Shown piece by piece: positions 47,769-58,545 of a stretch of DNA of 64,000 nt (its first letter is position 1; each line of letters opens with the position of its first letter). A model generated the notes under the pieces. The model was given only the letters and a program-made list of their open reading frames with translations, did no database searches and was not told the DNA's origin. The position numbers and the translations under genes are program-made. This DNA is from an uncultured Clostridia bacterium (GTDB lineage Bacteria; Bacillota; Clostridia; Oscillospirales; Ruminococcaceae): NCBI GenBank assembly GCA_947089135.1, contig CAMUJF010000001.1, forward strand, positions 1 to 64,000, read 5' to 3'.

Positions 47769-50700
47769 TTGGAATTCAACACCTTTGAATCTATAAAAAT
47801 CGGTCTGGCGTCCCCCGAACAAATCAGAGCATGGTCCCACGGCGTTGTGGAAAGACCGGAGACCATAAACTACAGAACTCAGAAGCCCGAACGCGACGGT
47901 CTTTTCTGCGAAAGGATATTCGGACCTACCAAGGACTGGGAATGTCACTGCGGAAAGTACAAGAAGATACGCTTCAAGGGCAAGATATGCGACCGCTGCG
48001 GCGTTGAGGTAACGCGTGCAAAGGTTCGCCGCGAGCGCATGGGTCATATTGAGCTTGCAGCTCCCGTGTCCCATATATGGTACTTCAAGGGTACTCCCTC
48101 CCGTATCGGTCAGGTAATCGAGGTCTCCCAGAAGCGTCTGGAGGAAGTTCTGTACTTCACAAAGTATATCGTTATCGACTCCGGCAACACGGAGCTTGTC
48201 AAGAAGCAGCTCCTGACCGAAAAAGAATACGCGGATATGCGCGAAAAGTACGAGGACGATTTTGTCGCCGAAATGGGCGCGGAGGCTGTTAAGGAACTGC
48301 TTGACGAGTACAATCCCGACCGTTACGACAATTATATCATGAAGCATCTTGGCGAATTTTCCAAGGTGACGGGCATTGACGAGGACGATATCAGGGACTT
48401 TTTGGCAAAGCGTCTTTATGTGATAACCGACAACGCGGAAAACGAAAGCTTTGCCGTAGGCGACGTTATTTCCAGGACTAAATACACCGAAGAAGTTCTT
48501 TATATCAACCGCAAGAACGAGGAGGCAAGACGTCCTCAAATTACGGTTGAAACAGGCTCTCAGTATATCGAAAAGCGATTCTTTGAGAATATCGAAGCTG
48601 CCAACGCGAACGGCGAGTACAACGAAATTGCCGATAAGGAAAACTGGGTAAACAACCTTGTGTGGGCCTCCGACGAGCTTAAAGCAGAGCTTTCGGAGCT
48701 TCCTCCGGGTCAGAAGAAGATCAAGCTGCTGAAAAGGCTTGAGATCATAGAGTCTTTCCGCCTTTCGGGAAACAAGCCCGAATGGATGATACTGGACGTT
48801 GTTCCCGTTATTCCTCCCGATATCAGACCTATGGTTATGTTGGACGGCGGCAGATACGCCACCTCCGACCTTAACGACCTTTACAGACGCGTTATCAACA
48901 GAAACAACCGTCTCAAAAAGATGCTGGAACTTGAAGCTCCCGACATCATCATAAGAAACGAAAAGAGAATGCTCCAGGAGGCCGTTGACGCTCTTATCGA
49001 CAACGGCAGACACGGCAGACCAGTTACGGGTCCCAACAACCGCGCCCTGAAATCCCTTTCCGATATGCTTAAAGGTAAGCAGGGACGTTTCCGTCAGAAC
49101 CTGCTTGGTAAGCGTGTCGACTATTCGGGACGTTCCGTTATCGTTGTAGGTCCTGAGCTGAAAATGTTCCAGTGCGGACTTCCTAAGGAAATGGCTCTGG
49201 AGTTGTTCAAGCCTTTTGTTATGAAGCGCCTTGTGGACACAGGCAAGGCTACCAATATCAAGTCCGCCCGCAAAAAGGTGGACAGAGCCGAGAACGACGT
49301 TTGGGACGCACTGGAAAATGTTATCAAGGATCACCCCGTGTTCCTGAACCGTGCTCCTACGCTGCACAGACTGGGTATTCAGGCATTCGAGCCTATACTT
49401 GTAGAGGGTCGTGCCATTAAGCTCCACCCGCTGGTTTGTACCGCGTTCAACGCCGACTTCGACGGAGACCAGATGGCTGTCCATCTGCCTCTTTCCGCGG
49501 AGGCTCAGGCGGAGGCAAGATTCCTTATGCTTGCGGCGAACAACCTGCTTAAACCCTCCGACGGACGTCCCGTGGCTGTTCCGTCTCAGGATATGGTTCT
49601 GGGTTCTTACTACCTGACAATGAAAAAGGACGAAAAGGACGAGAACGGCAACTATCTTGAAAAGGGCGGCGGAAAGGTGTTCCGCGATGTGAACGAGGCT
49701 CTTATGGCTTACAGCAGCGGAGCGGTGTCCATTCACGCTCCTATCAAGGTGAGAGTTTCAAAGGACATCGGCGGCAGAACCGTTTCCAAGCTGATAGACT
49801 GCACAGTGGGCAGAATAATCTTCAACGAGAATATTCCTCAGAATTTGGGTTATGTTGACAGAACAAGCTCCGACAGGCAGTTCGATCTTGAAGTTGACTT
49901 CCTTGTTAAAAAGGGTCAGCTTTCCGATATCATTGAAAGATGTATCCGTATCCACGGTACAACGACTACCTCCGAGGTTCTTGACAGAGTAAAGGCTTTG
50001 GGCTTCAAGTTCTCCACAAGAGCGGCTATCACCGTTGCGGTATGCGACGCGGAGATACCGGAAGCTAAAAAGGATATCCTTGCGGAAGCCGACGCTAAAG
50101 TCGAGAAAATCAACAAGCTCTATAAGCGCGGCTTCATTTCCGCCGCGGAGAAATCAAAACGCTTTATCGAAATATGGAACGCCGCCACCGACGACGTTAC
50201 CACAGCTCTTAAAAACGGTCTTGATAAATACAATCCTATCTTTATGATGTCCGACTCCGGTGCGAGAGGTTCTATCAACCAGATGCGTCAGCTTGCGGGT
50301 ATGCGCGGACTTATCGCCAACACTTCGGGCTCTACTATCGAGATGCCTATTCGTGCTAATTACCGTGAGGGTCTTAACATTCTGGAGTACTTCATTTCGT
50401 CCCGAGGTGCGAGAAAGGGACTTGCCGATACCGCCCTGCGTACCGCCGACTCCGGTTACCTTACAAGACGTCTTGTTGACGTTTCCCAGGAGGTAATTAT
50501 CCGCGAGGAGGACTGCGGCACAGACGAGGGTATTGAGATCTACACTATCAGAAACGGCAACGAGATGATCGAGCCTCTTAAGGAAAGACTTCTCGGACGT
50601 TACCTTATGGAAGATCTCCGCGATCCCGAAACGGGCGACCTTATCATGAGCCATAACAAGCTCATGAACGAGGCGGACGCTCAGAAAGTCGTTGACAGCG

Positions 50701-51689
50701 GCGTGGAAAGAATCACTATCCGTTCCGTACTCAACTGTAAAGCTAAGCACGGCGTATGCGCAAAGTGCTACGGCTCCAACCTTGCCAACGGAAATCTTGT
50801 TGCAGTGGGTGAAGCTGTCGGCGTAATTGCCGCTCAGTCTATCGGCGAGCCCGGTACCCAGCTTACTATGAGAACGTTCCATACAGGCGGTATCGCTTCT
50901 GCGGAGGATATCACGCAGGGTCTTCCCCGTGTTGAGGAACTGTTCGAGAGCAGACGTCCCAAGAATGCTGCAATTATTTCCAGAATTGCGGGAACAGTCC
51001 GCATGGAGGAAATAAAGAAGATACGCAACGTTATAATTACCGATCCCGAAACAGGTACGGATGAGTACTATCCCGTTCCTTACGGCTATAAGATAAGAGT
51101 CCGCGAGGGCGATACCGTTGAGGCGGGTACGCCGCTTACCGAGGGCTCTATCAATCCGGGCGACATTCTTGCGGTAAACGGTCAGCAGGCTGTTCAGAAC
51201 TATATCATCACCGAAGTTCAGAAGGTTTACCGTTTACAGGGTGTTGACATCAACGATAAGCACATTGAGGTAATCGTACGCCAGATGCTGCGCAAGGTCA
51301 AGGTGGACGACAGCGGTTCAAGCTATCTGCTTCCCGGTTCGCTTATCGACAAAAAGGATATCGACGAGATCAATTCGGAGATCAAGCGCAGAATGGACAG
51401 CGGCGAAGAGGGACTCAGCTTTGCAACGACGATCCCTGTTCTTCAGGGTATCACAAAGGCGTCCTCTAATTCGGACAGCTTCCTGTCGGCGGCTTCGTTC
51501 CAGGAAACTACACGTGCTCTTACAGACGCTGCTATCAAGGGCAAGAGCGACTACCTGCAGGGTCTTAAAGAAAACGTTATTATCGGTAAGCTTATACCTG
51601 CCGGTACGGGTATGGACGTTTACAACAATATTCAGATCGTCAAGAACGAAAGCTCTCAGGAGCATATGCCCGCTCCCACGACTCTGTAA
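47769..51689 (+). CDS. rpoC: RNA polymerase beta' subunit
   Basis: 1306 residues. Zinc site CHCGKYKKIRFKGKICDRC near the N-terminus, catalytic NADFDGDQMAVHLPLS (near residue 560), second zinc site around CKAKHGVCAKCYG. TTG start at 47769 with AAGGAG nine bases upstream. 104 bases after rpoB. Confidence 0.98.
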   Translation: MEFNTFESIKIGLASPEQIRAWSHGVVERPETINYRTQKPERDGLFCERIFGPTKDWECHCGKYKKIRFKGKICDRCGVEVTRAKVRRERMGHIELAAPVSHIWYFKGTPSRIGQVIEVSQKRLEEVLYFTKYIVIDSGNTELVKKQLLTEKEYADMREKYEDDFVAEMGAEAVKELLDEYNPDRYDNYIMKHLGEFSKVTGIDEDDIRDFLAKRLYVITDNAENESFAVGDVISRTKYTEEVLYINRKNEEARRPQITVETGSQYIEKRFFENIEAANANGEYNEIADKENWVNNLVWASDELKAELSELPPGQKKIKLLKRLEIIESFRLSGNKPEWMILDVVPVIPPDIRPMVMLDGGRYATSDLNDLYRRVINRNNRLKKMLELEAPDIIIRNEKRMLQEAVDALIDNGRHGRPVTGPNNRALKSLSDMLKGKQGRFRQNLLGKRVDYSGRSVIVVGPELKMFQCGLPKEMALELFKPFVMKRLVDTGKATNIKSARKKVDRAENDVWDALENVIKDHPVFLNRAPTLHRLGIQAFEPILVEGRAIKLHPLVCTAFNADFDGDQMAVHLPLSAEAQAEARFLMLAANNLLKPSDGRPVAVPSQDMVLGSYYLTMKKDEKDENGNYLEKGGGKVFRDVNEALMAYSSGAVSIHAPIKVRVSKDIGGRTVSKLIDCTVGRIIFNENIPQNLGYVDRTSSDRQFDLEVDFLVKKGQLSDIIERCIRIHGTTTTSEVLDRVKALGFKFSTRAAITVAVCDAEIPEAKKDILAEADAKVEKINKLYKRGFISAAEKSKRFIEIWNAATDDVTTALKNGLDKYNPIFMMSDSGARGSINQMRQLAGMRGLIANTSGSTIEMPIRANYREGLNILEYFISSRGARKGLADTALRTADSGYLTRRLVDVSQEVIIREEDCGTDEGIEIYTIRNGNEMIEPLKERLLGRYLMEDLRDPETGDLIMSHNKLMNEADAQKVVDSGVERITIRSVLNCKAKHGVCAKCYGSNLANGNLVAVGEAVGVIAAQSIGEPGTQLTMRTFHTGGIASAEDITQGLPRVEELFESRRPKNAAIISRIAGTVRMEEIKKIRNVIITDPETGTDEYYPVPYGYKIRVREGDTVEAGTPLTEGSINPGDILAVNGQQAVQNYIITEVQKVYRLQGVDINDKHIEVIVRQMLRKVKVDDSGSSYLLPGSLIDKKDIDEINSEIKRRMDSGEEGLSFATTIPVLQGITKASSNSDSFLSAASFQETTRALTDAAIKGKSDYLQGLKENVIIGKLIPAGTGMDVYNNIQIVKNESSQEHMPAPTTL

Positions 51690-51708
51690 TTGACCGACAG
51701 ACAGAAAA

Positions 51709-51759
51709 TAAAAGCTCCGCGGGATTCTGCCGAAAGGCAGGGATTTCGCGGAGCTTTTT
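51709..51759 (+). terminator. Terminator of rpoBC
   Basis: AAAGCTCCGCG (51711-51721) pairs with CGCGGAGCTTT (51747-51757), with a nested CTGCC-GAAA-GGCAG hairpin (51727-51740) and a T-run. Confidence 0.9.
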
Positions 51760-51794
51760 GAAATTACCTATGAAAGTATGAAAGGCTGATAAAA

Positions 51795-52568
51795 ATGCTT
51801 GAATATATTGATTCCCACGCTCACTACGATGCGGAGCAGTTCGATCCCGACAGGGAAGAGCTGCTGAACCGTTTGCATGAGGGCGGCGTGCGGAATATCA
51901 TTAATATGGGCTGCAACCTTGAACGCTCGCGGCTCTCGGTGGAGTATGCCGAAAAGTATCCGTTCATGTATGCCGCCGTGGGTATTCACCCGGAGGACGT
52001 TGAGGGTACTCCTGATGATTACCTCAACACTCTGAAAAAATGGGCGATAATGCCTAAAACCGTTGCTGTAGGAGAGATCGGTCTGGATTACCATTACGAC
52101 GGCTATGATCCCGATCTGCAAAAACGTATTTTCAGGGAACAGCTTGATCTGGCGGAAAAGCTTTCGCTGCCCGTGGTTATCCACTCCCGCGACGCGACGG
52201 AGGACACCATGTCTGTCCTGAGAGAGCGGGGAACTGTCAACGGCGTAATGCACTGCTTTTCGGGCTCCGCCGAGACGGCAAAGCAGGTGCTTGCTCTGGG
52301 AATGAATATCAGCTTCACAGGAGTCCTGACATTTAAAAACGCCCGTAAAGCCATTGAAGCGCTGGAGGTTGTCCCTATGGACAGGCTCATGCTGGAAACG
52401 GATTGTCCCTATATGGCACCCGAACCCAACCGCGGCAAACGCTGCGACAGCGGAATGATAGTTCATATCATTGAAAAGATCGCGGAGGTCAAGGGAGTCT
52501 CTCCAGAGCTTGTTGCAAGGCAGACAACCGAAAACACCCTGAAGCTTTTCTGGAAAATGGGCGGTTGA
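51795..52568 (+). CDS. tatD: TatD-family metal-dependent hydrolase
   Basis: 257 residues. Metal ligands are visible in DSHAHYD, GEIGLDYH, VIHSRDA, HCFSGS and ETDCPYMAPEP. TatD proteins are 3'-5' DNA exonucleases or D-aminoacyl-tRNA-type deacylases; the precise activity here is unproven. AAAGGCTG Shine-Dalgarno. Confidence 0.92.
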   Translation: MLEYIDSHAHYDAEQFDPDREELLNRLHEGGVRNIINMGCNLERSRLSVEYAEKYPFMYAAVGIHPEDVEGTPDDYLNTLKKWAIMPKTVAVGEIGLDYHYDGYDPDLQKRIFREQLDLAEKLSLPVVIHSRDATEDTMSVLRERGTVNGVMHCFSGSAETAKQVLALGMNISFTGVLTFKNARKAIEALEVVPMDRLMLETDCPYMAPEPNRGKRCDSGMIVHIIEKIAEVKGVSPELVARQTTENTLKLFWKMGG

Positions 52569-52583
52569 TACCAAAAATAAAAG

Positions 52584-52624
52584 AAAAGTACCTGCGGTAT
52601 CCAATATACCACAGGTACTTTTTT
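52584..52624. terminator. Bidirectional terminator between tatD and glgP
   Basis: AAAAGTACCTG.GGTAT (52584-52600) pairs with ATACC.CAGGTACTTTT, ending in T's on the plus strand; convergent genes. Confidence 0.85.
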
Positions 52625-52637
52625 ATGATCGTTAAAT

Positions 52638-55034
52638 TTATTTAAGCTTCCAAATATCCCGCGCGTAGTCCTCGATAGCTCTGTCGGCGGAGAAAATTCC
52701 CGCTCCCGCAATATTGTGGAGGGACATTCTGTTCCACTTTGCAGGGTCTTTATAGCACTCGGAAACATACTGCTGCGCGCACTGATATGCGTCGAAATCC
52801 GCAAGAACCATATAGGGATCCTTAAATTTCAGAGAATTTGCGACCTCTTCAAAGGTGCAGCCGTTTATGCCGTGGTACATCTTGTTTATAGCCTTGTCGA
52901 TAACGTCGTTGTTTTTGCAGTACTCCTCGGGACGGTATCCCTGAGCCTGCTTAGCAAGCACCTCGTCGGCTGTCATGCCGAAAATGAAGATATTGTCGAT
53001 ACCTACCTGATCCTTGATCTCAATGTTTGCTCCGTCAAGAGTACCCAGCGTAAGCGCGCCGTTGAGCATGAGCTTCATGTTGCCCGTACCCGAAGCCTCC
53101 TTGCCCGCGAGGGATATCTGCTCCGACACCTCGGAAGCCGGCATGAGCAGTTCGGAAAGGGATACGCGGTAGTCCTCAAGGAAGAACACCTGAAGCTGCT
53201 TGCTGATCTTGGGGTGCTTTTTGATCTCCTCGCCCAAAGCCCAGATCATCTTGATTATCTGCTTTGCAAGATAGTAGCCGGGAGCAGCCTTTGCCGCAAA
53301 GATGTAGGTCTTGGGAACAAAATCCGCGTCGGGGTTTTCCAGCAGACGGTTGTATTCCGCAAGGATATTGAGCACATTAAGGTGCTGTCTCTTGTACTCG
53401 TGGAGACGCTTTACCTGAACGTCAAAAATAGCGTCGGTGTTGAGAACGGTACCGAAATTGGTCTTTACGTACTTGGCGAAACGCTCCTTGTTTTCCTTTT
53501 TGATCTCGGCAAGACGCTTTATAACGTTCTCGTCATTTTCATATTTTGTGAAGTTGTAAAGCTCCGCGCCGCTCTTTTTGAAGCCGTCCCCGATAGTGCT
53601 TTCAAGCAGAGAGGTAAGTCCGGGGTTGGACTGGAGCAGCCATCTTCTGTAAGCGATACCGTTGGTAACGTTCTTGAACTTGTGGGGAGTGTCGGCGTAC
53701 TCGTTCTTGAACACGTCCTTTTTGATGATGTCGGAATGAAGCTTTGAAACGCCGTTTACGCTGTGGGAAGCGCACACGCAGAGCAGAGCCATGTGTATCT
53801 GGTTGTTCTGGATAATGGACATTCTCGTTACCTTTGCGCTGTCGTCAAGACGCTCCATAAGCTCCGCGCAGTAACGGTTGTTTATCTCAACAATGATAGA
53901 GAATATACGGGGGATAACCTGCTTTACAAGGTTAACGTCCCACTTCTCCAGAGCTTCGGCAAGGACGGTGTGGTTCGTATAGGCAAAGGTATTTGTAACG
54001 ATATGCCATGACTTGCCCCAGCTGTAGCCGCAGTCGTCCAGCAAAATTCTCATAAGCTCCGGTATAGCAAGGGTGGGGTGAGTGTCGTTGATATGGATAG
54101 CAACCTTTTCGTGGAGGTTATCCAGCGTGCCGTAAACCCGCATATGTCTGTCAACTATATCGCCCACGGAAGCGGCGCACATAAAGTACTGCTGACGGAG
54201 ACGGAGGCTCTTGCCCTCAAGGTGGTTATCGTTGGGGTACAGCACCTTTGAGATGGCCTGAGCCACGGTGTTCTGGCTGAGAGCCTTTGCGTAGTCTCCC
54301 TGATTGAACATAGCCATATCAAAGGAGGGAGCTTTTGCCTGCCACAGTCTGAGAACGGATACCGCCTCGTTGCCGTAGCCGGGAACGTACATATCGTAGG
54401 GTATAGCCTGAACGGTGTTGTAGTTTGTATAGGAAATGTGGTGGTACTTGTCGTCCCAGTACTCGGTGAGGTCGCCCTCGAAGTGAACGTCGATGACGCG
54501 GTCGGACTTCTGAACCAGCCAGCTTTCGCCGCCGGGGAGCCAGTTGTCGGGAAGCTCTGTCTGCCAGCCGTCCTCGATCTTCTGCTTGAAGATGCCGTAC
54601 TCATAACGGATAGAGTAACCCATAGCGGGATATCCGTCGGTGGCAAGACCGTCCAAATAGCAGGCGGCAAGTCTGCCCAAACCGCCGTTTCCGAGTCCTG
54701 CGTCAGGCTCGTACTCGTAGATACGGTCAAGGTTGATATCCCATTTCTTGAAGATATCCTCAACCATGCCGTTGATATTGAGGTTGAAAAGGCTTGTTTT
54801 CAGGGAACGTCCCATAAGGAACTCCATAGAAAGGTAGTATACCTCTTTTTTGCCCGCGGAATGGGTCTTTGCACGGAACTTGCGCCGTCTTTCGCGGAGC
54901 ATCTCGACCACTACCGCTGAAAGGGACTTATAGATCTGCATATCCGAAGCGTCCACGGGAGTAACGCCGTACTCGGTCTGGAGCACCTTTCGGAGTCTTT
55001 CTTCAAATTCGTCTTTAGATATAACAGGGATCAT
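52638..55034 (-). CDS. glgP: Glycogen/starch alpha-glucan phosphorylase
   Basis: Releases glucose-1-phosphate from alpha-1,4-glucans. 798 residues. Opening segment SVVVEML..FRAKTHSAGKKEVYYLSMEFLMGR-type, PDAGLGNGGLGRLAACYLDG, and the PLP-lysine motif EASGTGNMKLMLNGALTLGT (Lys near 654). Monocistronic, with promoter at 55146-55174 and GGAGAAG before the ATG. Confidence 0.96.
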   Translation of the reverse strand: MIPVISKDEFEERLRKVLQTEYGVTPVDASDMQIYKSLSAVVVEMLRERRRKFRAKTHSAGKKEVYYLSMEFLMGRSLKTSLFNLNINGMVEDIFKKWDINLDRIYEYEPDAGLGNGGLGRLAACYLDGLATDGYPAMGYSIRYEYGIFKQKIEDGWQTELPDNWLPGGESWLVQKSDRVIDVHFEGDLTEYWDDKYHHISYTNYNTVQAIPYDMYVPGYGNEAVSVLRLWQAKAPSFDMAMFNQGDYAKALSQNTVAQAISKVLYPNDNHLEGKSLRLRQQYFMCAASVGDIVDRHMRVYGTLDNLHEKVAIHINDTHPTLAIPELMRILLDDCGYSWGKSWHIVTNTFAYTNHTVLAEALEKWDVNLVKQVIPRIFSIIVEINNRYCAELMERLDDSAKVTRMSIIQNNQIHMALLCVCASHSVNGVSKLHSDIIKKDVFKNEYADTPHKFKNVTNGIAYRRWLLQSNPGLTSLLESTIGDGFKKSGAELYNFTKYENDENVIKRLAEIKKENKERFAKYVKTNFGTVLNTDAIFDVQVKRLHEYKRQHLNVLNILAEYNRLLENPDADFVPKTYIFAAKAAPGYYLAKQIIKMIWALGEEIKKHPKISKQLQVFFLEDYRVSLSELLMPASEVSEQISLAGKEASGTGNMKLMLNGALTLGTLDGANIEIKDQVGIDNIFIFGMTADEVLAKQAQGYRPEEYCKNNDVIDKAINKMYHGINGCTFEEVANSLKFKDPYMVLADFDAYQCAQQYVSECYKDPAKWNRMSLHNIAGAGIFSADRAIEDYARDIWKLK

Positions 55035-55145
55035 TTAAATCTTCTCCAATCTGTAAGTCTGTAGGGTATCAAATATCAAATGCAGCGTATTACGCAGACC
55101 TGCAATATGTAATGCACAACACACAATGCAGACATTATATCATTT

Positions 55146-55174
55146 ATTATACAGCATTCTGCCGTTTAAAGCAA
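55146..55174 (-). promoter_or_regulatory. Promoter of glgP
   Basis: Minus strand TTGCTT (55169-55174), 17-bp spacer, TATAAT (55146-55151). Confidence 0.65.
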
Positions 55175-55266
55175 TCGTAATAATAAACAAATTTAATCGT
55201 TTTCGTCATAATTTGCTGTAATTTTGCAACAAATTTTTGCTAAAATTTTATGCAATTTTACGAAAA

Positions 55267-58008
55267 CTATGCAAAAATTTTATCAAGCTCTGCAATATCC
55301 GCCGTCGCTGCGGGTTTAAAGTTCTCCGAAGCGGCGTAACCGGCAAGGCTTTTCAGAAGCTGTTTGCAGGGGAGGGAACCGTCCGCAGAGGTTAAAACGG
55401 AAGAGCATACAAGAAGCTTTCCGCCGCCTGTTTTCACCTCGAAAACTGTTCCAAGATTATGATTCCGCTCGCAGTTGTCAATGGTGCGGACAATGGGGTC
55501 AATATCGAGACCGTCCAGAATAACCGACCTTGAGCGGTTCACTATATCGTACCACTGGGCGGTGGAGTAGCTTTCCGAGGGAAACTCCGCAAGAGCGGGG
55601 TGAGCCTTGTCAACAAGCAGACCGAGAGTTCCCACAGGCACAGGCTTTTTCATGGACTCGGATATGGAGCGGAACATGGGGTAGTTCCAGAAATCGGTGC
55701 AGTACGTACCCTCTATCGAGTTAGCATCGTTCAGTCCCGTCGGCATGAACAGAACGTTTCCGCCGTCCGCAAGAGCTGTTTTGGCGGCGTTCCAGTCTTT
55801 TGTTACGGTGACATTTTCCGAAATTTCCGCCCGAACCTCCGGATACACCCACAGTATGTACTTGTTGCAGACGTCCTTGCAGTTTATGGTAAGAGTCACC
55901 TTTTCAGGTTCAGAGCAGTCCGGCATAATTATCTCTGCTGTACCTAAATCGAAAAGTCCGCCTTTAAAGCTGCCCTTTGCGGATACGGTATACTCGGCAA
56001 GAGTTTCTCCGCCTGCTGTAAGGCGCACCTCGGCAGTCGGGTCTGTATCGGGTTTTGCAGCGTACTGATAAAGCTTAACGGGCATGGAAGCCTTTTCTCC
56101 CGCTGCGAAAACAAATTTCGGCAGACAGCCTAAAATTACTCTGTCCGAGCAGAAGCTTCTCCACTCCACGGAGGTTATTACCCCCTTGCTTTCCATAAAG
56201 GCGTTGAGTACTCCCACAAGAGCGGTTCCCTGTCCCGAAAAGTCCTGAATATCCAGAAGCTGGAATCCCGAAAGTTCCCTTGAGCGCAGAGCCGTTTCTA
56301 TCTCGTTTTTGTAGCATTCGGCGGCAAAGCGTCCCGAAGCGCGGAAAAACTTATCCGCAAGCTTACCCAGTCCCGCATTTTCCAGACGTTCGCGGAATAT
56401 CTCCAGATTGTAAGGCTTCAGCACGCCTGTGTACTTCTGTATCTCGCCGTAGTCGGGGTACATGAAATACTGTCCCACCTCGTGGCTTACAACAGGTACT
56501 GCGGAAATAAATTCACCGCTGTCTCCTACGGAAACGGTCTTGACCCCGGTACCGTACTGTATTTCGATAGTGCCTCCGCCGCCATGCTCGGTATTTACCG
56601 AGGCGGGACGGATATGTCCGTCATAGGTGTAATCAGAGTTCGGCGCGTCTGTCTGGATATGTCCCAAAGGCGCGTCGCACATGGCGTATGAACCGCGGAA
56701 AAGCCTTTCCTTTGAAAAGCGAACGCCCACAAAGAAATCGTCGTTGTCCAGCACGCAGGGCCAAAACTGAAAGTTGTTGGATCCCTGAGTATAGAGCGGA
56801 CGGGGATCGTGCTTCTTGTAACCTCCCAGAATATCGTTAAGCCGCTCTTTGCTGCCCCAGAGCTCGTTTCCAAGGGACATTGCGAAGAACGAGGGGTGGT
56901 TTGCAAATTCGTCAAGGATACGGAAACCCTCGTCGATAAGGTACTGCTGACCCTCGGTTATTTCGTCCTCGACAGTGCCCCAGAAAGGAAGTTCGGGTTC
57001 CATGTAGATGCCAAGCTCGTCGGCGGCGCGAAATGCAGCGTCGGGAGGACAGCAGGTATGAAAACGGTAGTGATTTATGCCATGCTCCTTTGCGGTCTTC
57101 ATGACCGTGAGCCAGCCCTCGGTATCTGTGGGAGCCGCTCCCGTCAGGGGGAATATCATTCCGTCGTGCTTGCCACGCAGGAATATCTTCTCGCCGTTAA
57201 GCAGGAAATCCGTACCGCGGGTCTCAAATTTCCGCATACCGAAAGGAATATTCACGGTATCTCCGCCTGAAACTATTTTCATTGTATAGGTAACCGGGTT
57301 ATGCTCACTCCAAAGCTCTGCGTTCGGCATTTCGTACACAAAGGTCGGGCTTTCGGAAGTAAGAACGACCTCTTTCGGCTTGAACCCGTTTACCTCGGCG
57401 GTCAGGGAGATGCTGTCCCCGCCTGTTATTGTACCGCTTACGGAGACAGTTCCCGCTGTAACGTCGGGGGTAAGCCTTATATTTTCAAAGCGCAGGCGGC
57501 TTCTGAATTCGATAAATATTTCCCCGGTAATACCCAGCCAGTTTGTCTGGGTATCCTGAGAGGTCATATGTCCTCCCGGAACAGGGCAGGAAACGTTATC
57601 CACCGCGATTATTATTTCATTTTCACCGTTCTGCACGAGCTTTGTTATATTATAGCGGTGAGCAGTGCAAAGGCTGTTACAGGAGCCCGCTTTTTTTCCG
57701 TTTACCCATACGGACGAGGTGCGGGTGCGTTCCAGTGACAGAAAGACCTCACAGTTTTCACAGTCAGGCTTTTGAGGCGAGACAGTGACCGTTCTGCGGT
57801 AAACTGCGTACCCCTCGAAGCGGTACGGATCGGTAAGAAAGCCGTCGCTGCGTTCTTTGGTAACAGGCGGCTTTTTCATCTGCTGGACTGTAGATGGAAG
57901 CGTTATCGTATCGGTAAAGCAAACGTCCGAAATATCGGGCATACCCTCCTCCTTTGAGCGGAGAGCAAAGTCCCATGACGATCCCGCAAGATTGATCTTT
58001 TCTACCAT
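55267..58008 (-). CDS. Glycoside hydrolase family 2 protein
   Basis: 913 residues, cytoplasmic (no signal peptide). N-terminal sugar-binding domain, immunoglobulin-like domain, TIM barrel with acid/base motif SLGNELWG (near residue 381) and candidate nucleophile VSHEVGQYF (Glu near 510), then further beta domains. The family includes beta-galactosidases, glucuronidases and mannosidases; the sugar cannot be chosen from sequence alone. Start at 58008 follows AGAAAGGAATG. Confidence 0.88.
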   Translation of the reverse strand: MVEKINLAGSSWDFALRSKEEGMPDISDVCFTDTITLPSTVQQMKKPPVTKERSDGFLTDPYRFEGYAVYRRTVTVSPQKPDCENCEVFLSLERTRTSSVWVNGKKAGSCNSLCTAHRYNITKLVQNGENEIIIAVDNVSCPVPGGHMTSQDTQTNWLGITGEIFIEFRSRLRFENIRLTPDVTAGTVSVSGTITGGDSISLTAEVNGFKPKEVVLTSESPTFVYEMPNAELWSEHNPVTYTMKIVSGGDTVNIPFGMRKFETRGTDFLLNGEKIFLRGKHDGMIFPLTGAAPTDTEGWLTVMKTAKEHGINHYRFHTCCPPDAAFRAADELGIYMEPELPFWGTVEDEITEGQQYLIDEGFRILDEFANHPSFFAMSLGNELWGSKERLNDILGGYKKHDPRPLYTQGSNNFQFWPCVLDNDDFFVGVRFSKERLFRGSYAMCDAPLGHIQTDAPNSDYTYDGHIRPASVNTEHGGGGTIEIQYGTGVKTVSVGDSGEFISAVPVVSHEVGQYFMYPDYGEIQKYTGVLKPYNLEIFRERLENAGLGKLADKFFRASGRFAAECYKNEIETALRSRELSGFQLLDIQDFSGQGTALVGVLNAFMESKGVITSVEWRSFCSDRVILGCLPKFVFAAGEKASMPVKLYQYAAKPDTDPTAEVRLTAGGETLAEYTVSAKGSFKGGLFDLGTAEIIMPDCSEPEKVTLTINCKDVCNKYILWVYPEVRAEISENVTVTKDWNAAKTALADGGNVLFMPTGLNDANSIEGTYCTDFWNYPMFRSISESMKKPVPVGTLGLLVDKAHPALAEFPSESYSTAQWYDIVNRSRSVILDGLDIDPIVRTIDNCERNHNLGTVFEVKTGGGKLLVCSSVLTSADGSLPCKQLLKSLAGYAASENFKPAATADIAELDKIFA

Positions 58009-58066
58009 AATGCTGCATTCCTTTCTGCAAATAATTATACATATAAGAGCAGTACTGTTATGAAAC

Positions 58067-58095
58067 ATTATAGCACATATTTCACGAGATTACAA
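58067..58095 (-). promoter_or_regulatory. Promoter of the GH2 gene
   Basis: Minus strand TTGTAA (58090-58095), 17-bp spacer, TATAAT (58067-58072), TG-extended. Confidence 0.65.
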
Positions 58096-58177
58096 CCAAA
58101 TATTTCTAAAGGTAAAAATCAATTTTATGTGAATTTTTGCGGACGATCTTTTCTGTTATTAAATCGGGAACAATTCG

Positions 58178-58438
58178 CTAAAACACGCATACGGCAAGAA
58201 AGATCACCAGCAGTATAAGCACAAGTATAATCGAGGCTGCCGCAAGCTTGAACACGAGCGGTATTTCCCGCCGCCTTCCCACGGGAACTATTTTTCCCAG
58301 ATACATCCGAGCCTCTTCTCCCAGCCGTTCTGCCGGAACGTCGCTTTTGTCGGATTTAACGTAAAGAACTGCTTTTTCAAAATACTCGTGATCGGTGCTC
58401 GTTATTTCGACCACCCTTTTATTTACTCCCTTTATCAT
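58178..58438 (-). CDS. Small C-terminally anchored membrane protein
   Basis: 86 residues. A charged N-terminal two-thirds (VVEITSTDHEYFEKAVLYVKS) is followed by a hydrophobic C-terminal helix (about 62-85, VFKLAAASIILVLILLVIFL). No family recognised. Good Shine-Dalgarno AAAGGAAAGG. Upstream is the DnaA-box-like cluster 58546-58661. Confidence 0.6.
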   Translation of the reverse strand: MIKGVNKRVVEITSTDHEYFEKAVLYVKSDKSDVPAERLGEEARMYLGKIVPVGRRREIPLVFKLAAASIILVLILLVIFLAVCVF

Positions 58439-58545
58439 AAAGGAAAACCTTTCCTTTCACAGTGTTTTTAACCGATTTTCAACGTTGATATTTCTTTTAG
58501 TATAGGCAGCTTCGGGACTTTTTATACCAAATGTAATAGCATTAT

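Noticed and set aside
47763..49736. 657-codon open frame antisense to rpoC
   Set aside because: A shadow frame caused by the codon pattern of a highly conserved gene; no Shine-Dalgarno or family resemblance.
52716..53747. 343-codon open frame antisense to glgP
   Set aside because: Shadow of glgP; composition is not protein-like and no start signal is seen.
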